64,000 nucleotides of DNA from Perlucidibaca sp. (GCA_023265995.1 JAHFSA010000006.1:124001-188000), one strand, 5' to 3'; shown: positions 8,985 through 16,036, counted from the first letter of the stretch. Numbers and translations: made by a program. The notes: generated by a model not told the origin, from the letters alone.

Positions 8985-10216
8985 GGTGTGTTCCCGGAAA
9001 CAGTCGTGCGGCCGAGCAGCTCGTCGAGCGCGGCATCGCTTTTGTGATAGGAGATACGGGCGGAGAGATACGCGCCCTGAGATTCGATCAGGCTGCGCTG
9101 GGCATCGAGCAGGTCAATCAGCGAGAACTTGCCGGCGCGATAGCCTTCGCGGGTCGCCTCCAGCGCCTCGCTGGCTATGCGCAGCACCTCGTCTCGCAGT
9201 TGCAGTGCTTCCTGATAGCCGGCCTCACGCTGCACCAGCAGCTGGTCACGCTGGCGCTGTAGTTGCTGACGCGCCGCCACCAAACCTGCCTCGGCCGCTG
9301 TCAGCTCGGCCCGCGCGCTGCGCACAGCGCCCTGATTGCGATCAAACAAGGGGATGGGGACGGAAACACCAAGCAGCACGCTCTGCTCGCGAGTCACCGC
9401 CTCGCGCTTCATGCCAGCTGACAGCGTGAAATCCGGCAGACGCTGCGCTTCGGCCAGGTTGACAGCTGCCTGCTCGCGCTGGATGCGTACCTGTAGCTGC
9501 TTCAGGTGTGGGCTGGCATCCAGCGTGTCCGGTTGCGCCGACAGCGCATCCGGCAGCGTCAAGGCATCCAGCAAAGACGCTTCAAGCTGGCTCTCGCCCC
9601 ACAGACTGGCCAGTTGTCGGCGAGCGAGCTGACTTTCCTGGGTCGCCTGTCGTGCCACGCGGCGCGCGCCTGCCAGGGCGACATTCGCGCGCGACAGCTC
9701 AATGGGAGACACCTTGCCAGCCGTGACCCTGGCAGCCACGGCATCGCGCAGCTGCTGTGCCAACGCCTGATGCTGCTCAGTGGCAGACTGTTTTTCTATG
9801 GCCGCCTGCGCATCGACATAGCTCTCACGCGTGATGCGAATCAGACGCAGCCTTTCGATCTCTGCTTCCAGCGCGCTCAGCGTATGCTCCTCTCCAGCAA
9901 CCGACTGCTTGGCACTGCGTTTGCCGGGCAACGAAAAACGCTGGCTCAGGCTGTAGGTCGTCGTGGCGCTGCCTGCCGAACGGCTGGTGTCTCCGGCAAA
10001 GTCTTCCAGCAGGTAATTCACTTCGGGGTTGGGCAGCACGCCTGCCTGGGCGACACGCCCTTCGGCGGCCTCCTGCAAGGCTTTGCTGAGCGTGATTTGC
10101 GGGTTCTTATCGAGAACCCGGCGGGTGGCGTCCGACAGGCTCAGGCTGTCGGCATGGAGCGGGCCAGCGCATAGCGTGGCCGCGAGAGAGACGCATACAA
10201 CAAAGAAACGAGACAT
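8981..10216 (-). CDS. czcC: outer-membrane factor, CzcC family (TolC-like)
   Basis: Outer-membrane channel of 411 aa with a Sec signal peptide (MSRFFVVCVSLAATLCAGPLHA) and two OEP repeats rich in long amphipathic helices. The second ends YRAGKFSLIDLLDAQRSL, the usual TolC-family pattern. It would carry metal ions through the outer membrane for CzcBA. The start at 10216 has GGGA upstream; an in-frame ATG at 10228 lacks one. It overlaps czcB by 4 bp and follows the czcI-like gene after about 64 bp. Confidence 0.92.
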   Translation of the reverse strand: MSRFFVVCVSLAATLCAGPLHADSLSLSDATRRVLDKNPQITLSKALQEAAEGRVAQAGVLPNPEVNYLLEDFAGDTSRSAGSATTTYSLSQRFSLPGKRSAKQSVAGEEHTLSALEAEIERLRLIRITRESYVDAQAAIEKQSATEQHQALAQQLRDAVAARVTAGKVSPIELSRANVALAGARRVARQATQESQLARRQLASLWGESQLEASLLDALTLPDALSAQPDTLDASPHLKQLQVRIQREQAAVNLAEAQRLPDFTLSAGMKREAVTREQSVLLGVSVPIPLFDRNQGAVRSARAELTAAEAGLVAARQQLQRQRDQLLVQREAGYQEALQLRDEVLRIASEALEATREGYRAGKFSLIDLLDAQRSLIESQGAYLSARISYHKSDAALDELLGRTTVSGNTP

Positions 10217-10280
10217 GATGATTCCCATGCAGACGGAAGAATGCAGGCCAAGGCCTGCCTCCAGCGATCAGCAGGAAGCA

Positions 10281-10691
10281 TCAAATGAGCAGATAGGCGG
10301 TTTCGCGAATGACGACAGAAAACGAGGGGATCGGTGGCCCGGTGGCATCCGGCTTGGCAGGACGATAGGTGGATGGTGCGGGCAGCAGCCAAGTCAGCGC
10401 AGGAACAATGCAGGCGACTTGCAGGTCAGCGAGTTGCAGCTTCGAAGGAAGGGGGGAGTGATCGTCATGCCCATCCTGGGCGGGGAGATCAATGCAGGAC
10501 TTGCCTGTGGCCTGCTCCAGTGCCTTGGTGGCGCAAGGCTCGCCAACCTTCTCAAAAGCCACATGCCCGGTAGGCTCCAGGCAGATGGTGTCTGCCAGAG
10601 CGGCACACGCGCCGAATGACCAATGCAGGAGCATGACCACCATCAAGGATAGTGACCAGCGACGCCTAGCTTGTGGTCTGACTGTGGACAT
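10281..10691 (-). CDS. CzcI-like small periplasmic protein, first gene of the czc operon
   Basis: Predicted 136-aa secreted protein: positively charged start, hydrophobic signal segment (LSLMVVMLLHWSFGACAALA), then a small domain with cysteines (TICLEPTGHVAF, GEPCATKA, GKSCIDLP) and a DGHDDHSPL motif that could bind metal. Proteins of this layout precede czcC in czc clusters and are called CzcI, thought to modulate the system. The C-terminal third is poorly conserved-looking. The assignment rests on position and composition. Confidence 0.6.
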   Translation of the reverse strand: MSTVRPQARRRWSLSLMVVMLLHWSFGACAALADTICLEPTGHVAFEKVGEPCATKALEQATGKSCIDLPAQDGHDDHSPLPSKLQLADLQVACIVPALTWLLPAPSTYRPAKPDATGPPIPSFSVVIRETAYLLI

Positions 10692-11264
10692 GGGTCATAG
10701 AGCTTGTTGACTGGCATGAAGGCTAGCAGGCAACTGTGGAAGTGTCACGCCATAAGCTGTTTGCTAATCCGTGGTGCCGCCGTGGCAGAGTGCTCTGACC
10801 ATGTGATTCGTATCACATACAGATTGGTCAGCTTCTGTGGCGGAGCTGGTCAGCGTCTATGATTAGCGGTGGTCACTTGAGTTGGCAGGTAGCGGTCAAC
10901 TAACTGGCGATATGTAGTTACTGCTGATTGAAAAAACCATGAGCAAACAGAGCGCTGCTGAATAGCTTGGCCACGCCAGCCACGCGTCGTTAACCAACAA
11001 AAGGCGAAGTACAGCGTGCTTGAGCGAGGACGGCACGCCAAAACCCCAGCAATTCTGCTGTTGGCCTGAGATCAACGGCACGCACCGCCCCACATCGTGT
11101 GCCGTCTTGATCGCTTGGGGCAGAGGGCAATCGACACGCCCGCGTGCCGTCCCCTTTTATCTTGCCCTCCCGCTTTTCACCACCTACCGAGTCAGAACAA
11201 GCACCCAAGCCGGCGATCCTTGCCTGTTTACGCCCCCGCCCCAGCATGACAAAATCCGCGCCAC
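10692..11264. other. 573-bp intergenic region upstream of the czc operon and tRNA
   Basis: I see no convincing gene here. Next to the czc operon lies a nested palindrome with a CRP-like core (10795-10832, listed separately). TGGTCAGC occurs twice (about 10825 and 10849). A second inverted repeat pairs ATCAACGGCAC with GTGCCGTCTTGAT (about 11070-11115). The promoter of the czc operon (minus strand) and that of the tRNA (plus strand) must both lie here. Confidence 0.5.
10795..10832. promoter_or_regulatory. nested palindrome with CRP/Vfr-like core upstream of czc
   Basis: TGTGA-TTCGTA-TCACA (10802-10817) matches the CRP consensus TGTGA-N6-TCACA exactly. It is enclosed by CTGACCA (10795-10801) and its inverse TGGTCAG, so the element is a double palindrome. 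It sits about 105 bp ahead of the czcI-like start codon. A CRP/Vfr-type activator, or an unrelated metal regulator using a dyad, could bind. No regulator gene is present in the island, so the protein would have to come from the host. Confidence 0.5.
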
Positions 11265-11618
11265 GGGCCGTTAGCTCAGTCGGTTAGAGCAGAGGACTTA
11301 ACGGCAACCCCCTAAACGTCACGGCCAGCCGGACGCATGGGGCAAGCCAGATGGGTTGCTCAAGGTAAGTTCGCTCTGCCTTGAAGTAGAACTTCTCAAA
11401 TTCGGTGAACGCTTCGGCACCTGCTTCAACAAGTGGGTGCCATGCCAACGCCGAGCGAAGCTCCGCCAACGCTTGCGTCAGCGGTGAACGTGTAGAGACT
11501 CGACGGGAAGGCCGAAAGGCAAGACAGAGTCCAGACCACGAACCGGAAACGGGCGGCGAAAGCCGAAGTGGTAAGCATAATCCTTTGGTCGTTGGTTCAA
11601 GCCCAACACGGCCCACCA
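11265..11618 (+). tRNA. tRNA-Ile2(CAT) carrying a group I intron
   Basis: Exon 1 is 11265-11298 (34 nt) and exon 2 is 11576-11618 (43 nt, CCA encoded). Spliced, they give a 77-nt tRNA with acceptor GGGCCGT/ACGGCCC, a normal D-arm, anticodon loop CTCATAA and T-arm GTTGG-TTCAAGC-CCAAC. C4-G69 and C5-G68 mark it as tRNA-Ile2 (lysidine type) rather than tRNA-Met. The acceptor and T-stem differ from the tRNA split at 1104/13041, so this is a different lineage, not a copy. It lies inside the element and would replace the function of the disrupted host gene. Confidence 0.88.
11299..11575 (+). ncRNA. self-splicing group I intron (Azoarcus-like, IC3 type)
   Basis: 277-nt intron after U33 of the tRNA, ending in the obligatory G (11575). 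The core matches the known Azoarcus tRNA-Ile intron: TCAAATTCGGTGAA (11396-11409, P3-P4), CCAACGCCGAGCGAAGCT (about 11443-11462, P5-P6), GTGTAGAGACT with GACGG (11490-11506, P7-P3'), AGTCC (11528-11532, P7') and a GAAA-capped P9 (11555-11564). The guide GGTT (11354-11357) can pair with exon GACU, giving the usual U-G at the splice site. P2 is CAAGG/CCTTG (11361-11383). The P1 loop is enlarged by a CCCC...GGGG hairpin. It has no homing-endonuclease frame. Confidence 0.9.
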
Positions 11619-11734
11619 CACATAAGCCTGTTCTACCAGGTCTTACCGCAGGAAAAGATTCGGCCGATAGCATCTGCCAAATCTCCTGCCCCAAACTCTC
11701 CGGACACCGTCTGGAGAATCCATGCCAGCACCTT

Positions 11735-11755
11735 TTCCGAGACACTGTCTCGGAA
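11735..11755. other. perfect hairpin downstream of the intron-bearing tRNA
   Basis: TTCCGAGAC-ACT-GTCTCGGAA is a perfect 9-bp stem with a 3-nt loop, about 117 bp after the tRNA. No run of T follows, so it is a weak terminator at best; it could be a processing signal or an operator. The rest of 11619-11889 has no gene. Confidence 0.35.
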
Positions 11756-11794
11756 CTCCATCGATCCCCCCCGCGCTTGTGTCGTGCCAATAGA

Positions 11795-11877
11795 ACACCC
11801 AATAACACCCATTATGCTGCCCGTATCCGTTACCAGAGCAGCCTCGCAATGACGACAAAATAGGCGTAATTGGGTGT
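11795..11877. promoter_or_regulatory. ACACCCAAT repeats upstream of fic
   Basis: Two direct copies (ACACCCAAT at 11795, ACACCCATT at 11805, 10 bp apart) and one inverted copy (ATTGGGTGT at 11869-11877) precede the fic start at 11890. Half-sites arranged this way could be an operator for the winged-helix end of the Fic protein itself. This is inferred from the repeat pattern only. Confidence 0.35.
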
Positions 11878-11889
11878 AGGATTGGTTTC

Positions 11890-12939
11890 ATGATCAACAC
11901 CGACACACTGCACATCACACAAGAAGTCCTCAGCCTGATCGCCCGGATCGATGAGTTCAAGGGTGCCTGGCGAGCCTTGGGCACACTGGCTCCCGAGCGC
12001 CTGTCCGCCCTGCGCAAGGTCGCGACCATCGAAAGCATCGGCTCATCCACGCGCATCGAAGGCAGCAAGCTGAGTGACCGCGAGGTGGAGCGACTGCTGT
12101 CGAACCTGGCCAGCCAATCGTTCGAGACCCGCGACGAACAGGAGGTGGTGGGCTACGCCGAGCTGATGGATCTGGTGTTCAGCGCCTGGCAGGACATTCC
12201 GTTCAACGAGAACCACATCAAGCAGCTACATCAGATCCTGCTGCGCCACAGCGCGAAGGACACTCGCCACCGGGGCCAGTACAAGAACACCTCGAACAGC
12301 GTCGCCGCTTTCGACGAAACCGGCGCGCAGATCGGTATCGTGTTCGAGACCGCCAGCCCCTTCGACACACCTCGCCTGATGACCGAGCTGGTGGACTGGG
12401 TGAACACGGAGCGCGACAAGGGCCAGCTGCATGCACTGCTGATCATCGCCATCTTCGTGGTGGTGTTTCTGGAGATACACCCCTTCCAGGATGGCAATGG
12501 CCGACTCAGTCGCGTGCTGACCACCCTGCTGCTGATCCAGACCGGCTACGCCTATGTGCCCTACAGCTCGCTGGAAAGCGTGATCGAGCTGAACAAGGAA
12601 GCCTATTACCTCGCTCTGCGCCAGACCCAGGGCACGATACGCACCGACACACCCAACTGGCAGCCGTGGCTGGTGTTCTTTCTGCGCTCGCTGGCCGAGC
12701 AGGTACGCCGCCTGGAAAAGAAGGTCGAGCGTGAGAGGATCGTGCTGGCAGCACTGCCGGAGCTGTCGTTGCAGATCATCGAATTCGCTCGTGAGCACGG
12801 GCGCGTCACCATGGGTGACGCCATCACGTTGACCGGTGCCAACCGCAACACCTTGAAGCAGCACTTCCGCCATCTGGTCGAGCGGAATCATCTGACGCAG
12901 CAGGGCAGCGGGCGCGGCGTGTGGTATGCGCTAAAGTGA
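11890..12939 (+). CDS. fic: Fic family AMP-transferase (class II) with winged-helix domain
   Basis: Protein of 349 aa that would transfer AMP (or another phosphate-bearing group) to a target protein hydroxyl. The catalytic motif HPFQDGNGRLSR (197-208) is complete, with catalytic H197. An N-terminal inhibitory helix motif S53-x3-E57-G58 (STRIEG) marks class II Fic proteins, which hold themselves inactive in cis. The C-terminal 70 residues look like a winged helix (GRVTMGDAITLTGANRNTLKQ). No separate antitoxin gene adjoins it, which fits self-inhibition. It is the last gene before attR. Confidence 0.9.
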   Translation: MINTDTLHITQEVLSLIARIDEFKGAWRALGTLAPERLSALRKVATIESIGSSTRIEGSKLSDREVERLLSNLASQSFETRDEQEVVGYAELMDLVFSAWQDIPFNENHIKQLHQILLRHSAKDTRHRGQYKNTSNSVAAFDETGAQIGIVFETASPFDTPRLMTELVDWVNTERDKGQLHALLIIAIFVVVFLEIHPFQDGNGRLSRVLTTLLLIQTGYAYVPYSSLESVIELNKEAYYLALRQTQGTIRTDTPNWQPWLVFFLRSLAEQVRRLEKKVERERIVLAALPELSLQIIEFAREHGRVTMGDAITLTGANRNTLKQHFRHLVERNHLTQQGSGRGVWYALK

Positions 12940-12960
12940 CGCATCTACACCATTTAGTGC

Positions 12961-12981
12961 TGTAGCCTAGGTGTAGCCTGG
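12961..12981 (+). repeat. two decamer repeats, probable integrase arm sites (right)
   Basis: TGTAGCCTAG (12961-12970) and TGTAGCCTGG (12972-12981) are 11 bp apart and identical to repeats at 1307 and 1296 near the left end. They lie 60-80 bp from the right core. Shared decamers at both ends tie the element boundaries together independently of the tRNA halves. Confidence 0.65.
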
Positions 12982-13013
12982 AAAAATCAGCGCCCCTGTA
13001 TAGCACTGATTCA

Positions 13014-13032
13014 AAAGAGAAATTTTCTCTTT
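13014..13032. terminator. hairpin at the right end of the element
   Basis: AAAGAGAAA pairs with TTTCTCTTT (13024-13032) and ends in T-rich sequence, about 75 bp after the fic stop. It could end fic transcription. It stops 9 bp before the att core. Confidence 0.4.
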
Positions 13033-13040
13033 GACAGACT

Positions 13041-13051
13041 ACTCATAATCC
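13041..13051. other. right attachment core (attR)
   Basis: ACTCATAATCC is identical to 1135-1145. Left of it is element DNA (TTTGACAGACT), and right of it the tRNA resumes. Confidence 0.8.
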
Positions 13052-13086
13052 TTTGGTCCTGGGTTCAAGTCCCAGCGGGCCCACCA
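13041..13086 (+). pseudogene. tRNA-Ile2(CAT), 3' half, separated from its 5' half
   Basis: It holds the anticodon-stem 3' strand, the variable loop, T-arm CTGGG-TTCAAGT-CCCAG, acceptor strand CGGGCCC, A73 and CCA. The acceptor strand pairs fully with GGGCCTG at 1104-1110 (one T-G wobble), which proves the two halves were one gene. The upstream sequence does not provide a D-arm or an acceptor 5' strand, so this half cannot form a tRNA alone. Confidence 0.85.
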
Positions 13087-13428
13087 ATAAAAACAGCCAG
13101 TTACAAATACTCGCTGTGTGACCAGAAACTCCAGAGGTACATGCTCGGCACAGTGCTGCCGTACGACTTTGGAGTGTCCGCGCGACCATTCCCGTCAAGA
13201 CTCCTGTCGTCCCTGAAAGCCCCCCGCCAACCTGCTCATGTGACGCTCCAGCCTGCATTGGCAACTGTTTGGAGACACTTTGGCGCCAACCGACGCCGTC
13301 ACATCATCGGCCTCCTCCTCTTATGATCTTCAGCCAGTAGAGCTGACACGCCCGCAAGAGCAACACGGCGGCTCCTGCCATTGCCAATGGCTGAGGAGCG
13401 TGACCATCAGAAAGAACGCGGAGATGAA
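13087..13428. other. intergenic region after the element
   Basis: 342 bp with no convincing gene. Open frames here (for example 13141-13326) have no recognisable content or ribosome binding site. A promoter for the XapX/DoxX/DUF1275 genes may lie here, but I cannot point to it. Confidence 0.4.
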
Positions 13429-13704
13429 ATGAAGCCTTATCTTGTATCGCTGGCCCTGGGCATATTGGTCGGCGCCATTTACGGACTCTTCAATGTCAGG
13501 TCGCCGGCACCACCGATCATCGCGCTGGTCGGGCTGCTCGGCATCCTGCTGGGTGAACAGGCCATGCCCATCATGAAGCGCTGGGTCGCGTCAGAGAAAA
13601 CGGACAGCGCCTGGATTGCGCAACAACTGAAGGCCCACAGCCTTGCACAGATGCCATGTCAGCTCGCTGACGAGACGAAAACCGGCAGCGAACGCAACAG
13701 CTGA
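13429..13704 (+). CDS. XapX-domain (DUF1427) small membrane protein
   Basis: Protein of 91 aa with two hydrophobic helices and the family pattern KPYLVSLALGILVGAIYGL, then RSPAPPIIALVGLLGILLGEQ. The C-terminal 45 residues are polar. ATG 13429 is preferred over an upstream TTG because the conserved domain begins there. XapX proteins are small inner-membrane proteins of unknown function. It is the first of three same-strand genes for membrane proteins. Confidence 0.85.
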   Translation: MKPYLVSLALGILVGAIYGLFNVRSPAPPIIALVGLLGILLGEQAMPIMKRWVASEKTDSAWIAQQLKAHSLAQMPCQLADETKTGSERNS

Positions 13705-13735
13705 TCCCGCTCCATCGCCAACGGACACTCTGGTC

Positions 13736-14182
13736 ATGACCATGCGACGTACCGACAACCCGGGCTGGGTAAACGCCCTGCTTGACCTGCCATACACCTG
13801 GCTGCTCGTGCGAATACTGCTGACCAGCGCGTTCTGGATTGGCGGCCTCACCAAGCTCATCGACTTTCCCGGCGCAGTGTCCGAGCAGGAGCACTTCGGT
13901 CTGCATCCGGCATGGCTTTTTGCCACACTAACCATCGCAGTTGAGCTGCTCGGATCCCTGCTGATCATCAGTGGTCATGGAATCTGGCTGGGTGCCGGCA
14001 TGCTGGCCGTTTTCACCGCCCTGGCGACGCTGATTGCCCATGCCTTCTGGACCCTGCAGGGGCAGGAGCAGCAAATGGCCATCAATGCCTTCTTCGAGCA
14101 TATCGGTCTGATCGCAGGTCTCGCTGCCGTGACGCTGCATGCCAGGCACGCCTCCCACGTCACCACTCCATCGGAGCATTGA
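13736..14182 (+). CDS. DoxX family membrane protein
   Basis: Inner-membrane protein of 148 aa with four predicted helices. The pattern LVRILLTSAFWIGGLTKLIDFPGAVSE, followed by AVELLGSLLIISG, is typical of DoxX/DoxD-like proteins, which are linked in some bacteria to quinone or thiol redox processes. ATG 13736 or 13742 is the likely start. Its stop overlaps the next start, indicating an operon with the DUF1275 gene. Confidence 0.8.
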   Translation: MTMRRTDNPGWVNALLDLPYTWLLVRILLTSAFWIGGLTKLIDFPGAVSEQEHFGLHPAWLFATLTIAVELLGSLLIISGHGIWLGAGMLAVFTALATLIAHAFWTLQGQEQQMAINAFFEHIGLIAGLAAVTLHARHASHVTTPSEH

Positions 14183-14886
14183 TCTTGGCTGCAGAATATC
14201 CACAACAACCTGACACCCGCCCGCCCTTCCCCGCCAAGGCAGCCATGCTGGCCTTCACCGCGGGCTATACCGATACGGTAGGGTTCGTTGCCTTGTTCGG
14301 GCTGTTCACGGCGCATGTGACCGGAAACTTTGTCGTGCTGGGCGCAGCACTCATCAATCCGCATCATGGGCTGATCGCCAAACTGCTGGCACTGCCTGTG
14401 TTTGTGATGACGGTTGCCTTGGCCAGGCTGGCTCAAAGGCACTGGCAGCAAAAGGGGAAGCGCGAGGACATCAACCTTCTCTCCGTGCAAATCGTGCTCA
14501 TGACCGCGTTCATGATCACGGGCATCGCAGCCAGCCCGCTGGGAGACCCCAACGGACTTCTGGCCACATTGGCGGGCCTCATTGGCGTCGCCGCCATGGC
14601 CTTCCAGAACACGGCCGCCCGAACCGTGTTCTCCAGTCATGCACCCACCACCGTCATGACGGGAAATGTCACCCAGATCGTCATTGATATGGTCGATTTA
14701 AGCTCCGGTCTGGCCGGCAATGAGCGCGCCCATGCTCTGGCCCGGCTGCATAAAATGTGGCCTCCGGTTGTCAGCTTCGCAGCCGGAGCACTGATGGCTG
14801 GCTTTGCTTATCAGGCGGCAGGATTTGCCTGTCTGGCGCTACCGATTGCAGCCATTCTGGCGACGGCAATCAAGAAGTCGGGCTGA
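14179..14886 (+). CDS. DUF1275 (YoaK-like) membrane protein
   Basis: Protein of 235 aa with about six transmembrane helices and the family features FTAGYTDTVGFVALFGLFTAHVTGN near the N-terminus and NVTQIVIDMVDL in the middle. The function of DUF1275 is unknown. The start is uncertain: TTG at 14179 overlaps the DoxX stop, and no ATG occurs before the first helix apart from the one inside AAMLAF. Confidence 0.8.
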   Translation: MILAAEYPQQPDTRPPFPAKAAMLAFTAGYTDTVGFVALFGLFTAHVTGNFVVLGAALINPHHGLIAKLLALPVFVMTVALARLAQRHWQQKGKREDINLLSVQIVLMTAFMITGIAASPLGDPNGLLATLAGLIGVAAMAFQNTAARTVFSSHAPTTVMTGNVTQIVIDMVDLSSGLAGNERAHALARLHKMWPPVVSFAAGALMAGFAYQAAGFACLALPIAAILATAIKKSG

Positions 14887-14922
14887 GCCATCGCGGCAGG
14901 TCAGGACTGCGCTTGTCAGCCG

Positions 14923-15936
14923 CTAGTGACTGCGCCCGGCCCTGACTCCAGAAGGCGTATCGTCGAACCAGCGCCGACAGGATCTGGAAAACGCCGACTG
15001 CTCGGAAAACCCCAGCAACCCGGCCAGCTGCCCCAGCGGAATCCGGGTTTCGCGCAGATAGTGCAGGGCCAGCTCCTGGCGAACACTTTCCCTCAGGCCA
15101 TCGAAGCTGACACCCGCCGCGTCGAGGTGACGCTGCATGGTGCGCGGATGCATGGCGAGCATGGCTGCAACATGCTCCTTGCTGGCCTGCCCGGACCCCA
15201 GCATGCGGCGCAGAGCATGACGCACACGCACCGTCAGGCTGTCCGCCGGGTTGCGGAACTCCCTGCGCAAATACTCTTCTGTCATGCGCAGCAAAACCGA
15301 GTTCTCACTGCGCAGACTGGCATTCAGCGTGACGTTGCCGATATGCAGCCCGGCGCGCTCCCGGTTGGCGATGACCGGCGCAACAAAGAACCGGCGGTAG
15401 TGGCTGACAGGGACCAGCGGCGTATGCGGCAAGGTCACGACATGCAACCGGTAGTGCTCGCCCGCCAGCATGCGGGTGACACGGTCGGCAGCGCCCAGGG
15501 TCAGATCAATGGCCTGGCGCTGCAGCGGGCAATTGGCCAGGCGGATGTCGACCGCCAGCTCGACCGAGTCGGCCACCAGTTCGCTGGGGTCATGGATCGT
15601 GGTGGCCAGCCCCGGGCTGTGCACGAACATGAAGCGGGAGCCGTAGTGCATGGCATCCCGTATGGTTTCCGCGCTCTGCAGCAGAATGCCGAAAGGCCCC
15701 AGGATGTTTACGTCCTGGCGTTCGGCCAGGCGCAGCCCGAAGTCACCACACCCCGTTATGGCGGCGCTGTCCTCGAGCAGATGAATGACGGACCGGAGGG
15801 ATAACAGGTTCTCGTCGTCGCCGAGCTCATGCTCATCGATCTCGTAGCGTGCAAGCAACGCACACGGGTCGGCCCGCAGACTGCGCATCAACGCTGCGTA
15901 CCCTCTGATCCCGCTGGCTCTTACCATGGCTGTCAT
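14923..15936 (-). CDS. AraC-family regulator next to the Baeyer-Villiger monooxygenase
   Basis: Protein of 337 aa with an N-terminal arabinose-binding-type ligand domain (OruR/ArgR-like class) and a C-terminal AraC helix-turn-helix pair: LAMHPRTMQRHLDAAGVSF, then GQLAGLLGFSEQSAFSRSCRRWF. It diverges from the monooxygenase gene at 16037, and a row of AGTC(A) half-sites lies between them, so it probably activates that cluster in response to its substrate. ATG 15936 (MTAMVRASG) is preferred to the longer frame from 16047, which would overlap the monooxygenase start. Confidence 0.85.
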   Translation of the reverse strand: MTAMVRASGIRGYAALMRSLRADPCALLARYEIDEHELGDDENLLSLRSVIHLLEDSAAITGCGDFGLRLAERQDVNILGPFGILLQSAETIRDAMHYGSRFMFVHSPGLATTIHDPSELVADSVELAVDIRLANCPLQRQAIDLTLGAADRVTRMLAGEHYRLHVVTLPHTPLVPVSHYRRFFVAPVIANRERAGLHIGNVTLNASLRSENSVLLRMTEEYLRREFRNPADSLTVRVRHALRRMLGSGQASKEHVAAMLAMHPRTMQRHLDAAGVSFDGLRESVRQELALHYLRETRIPLGQLAGLLGFSEQSAFSRSCRRWFDDTPSGVRAGRSH

Positions 15937-15945
15937 GACTCGTAG

Positions 15946-15991
15946 AGTCAAAAATAAGTCTCGCCAAGTCAAGTAGCGAATCTGGCAGTCA
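15946..15991. promoter_or_regulatory. phased AGTC(A) half-sites between AraC gene and monooxygenase
   Basis: AGTC occurs at 15946, 15957, 15967 and 15987 in the same direction, spaced 11, 10 and 20 bp, thus on one face of the helix. AraC-type activators often bind direct repeats about two turns apart. The sites lie just upstream of the AraC start and 45-90 bp before the monooxygenase. Confidence 0.4.
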
Positions 15992-16036
15992 CAAATACTT
16001 TCGTCACTACCAGAAGCGCTTCGACGAGGTGACGAC

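Larger units (their letters stand above)
1135..13051. mobile_element. integrative element (genomic island) inserted in tRNA-Ile2, metal-efflux cargo
   Basis: The element is bounded by the 11-bp direct repeat ACTCATAATCC (1135-1145 and 13041-13051), which is the anticodon loop and 3' stem of the target tRNA. A tyrosine integrase gene lies just inside the left end, reading inwards, and repeated TGTAGCCTRG arm-type sites lie near both ends. Cargo is a czc-like efflux operon, a HipB-like regulator, an intron-containing tRNA-Ile2 and a Fic protein. I see no conjugation, phage structural or replication genes, so it is either mobilised by other elements or decayed. Confidence 0.85.

Noticed and set aside
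11284-11808. 174-aa minus-strand open frame containing GRVGLEPTTKGL
   Set aside because: This peptide is the well-known false translation of the reverse strand of a tRNA 3' end. The frame crosses the intron-bearing tRNA and has no coding features.
1104-13086. Trans-spliced split tRNA of the archaeal kind
   Set aside because: Archaeal split tRNAs have complementary leader sequences next to the halves. The sequences after 1145 and before 13041 show no such pairing, while att repeats and an integrase explain the split.
13043-13264. 73-aa minus-strand frame ending in GPLGLEPRTKGL
   Set aside because: Same artefact: it reads the reverse strand of the 3' half of the split tRNA.
13141-13326. 61-aa open frame after the element
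   Set aside because: No ribosome binding site, no family features and atypical composition; treated as chance.
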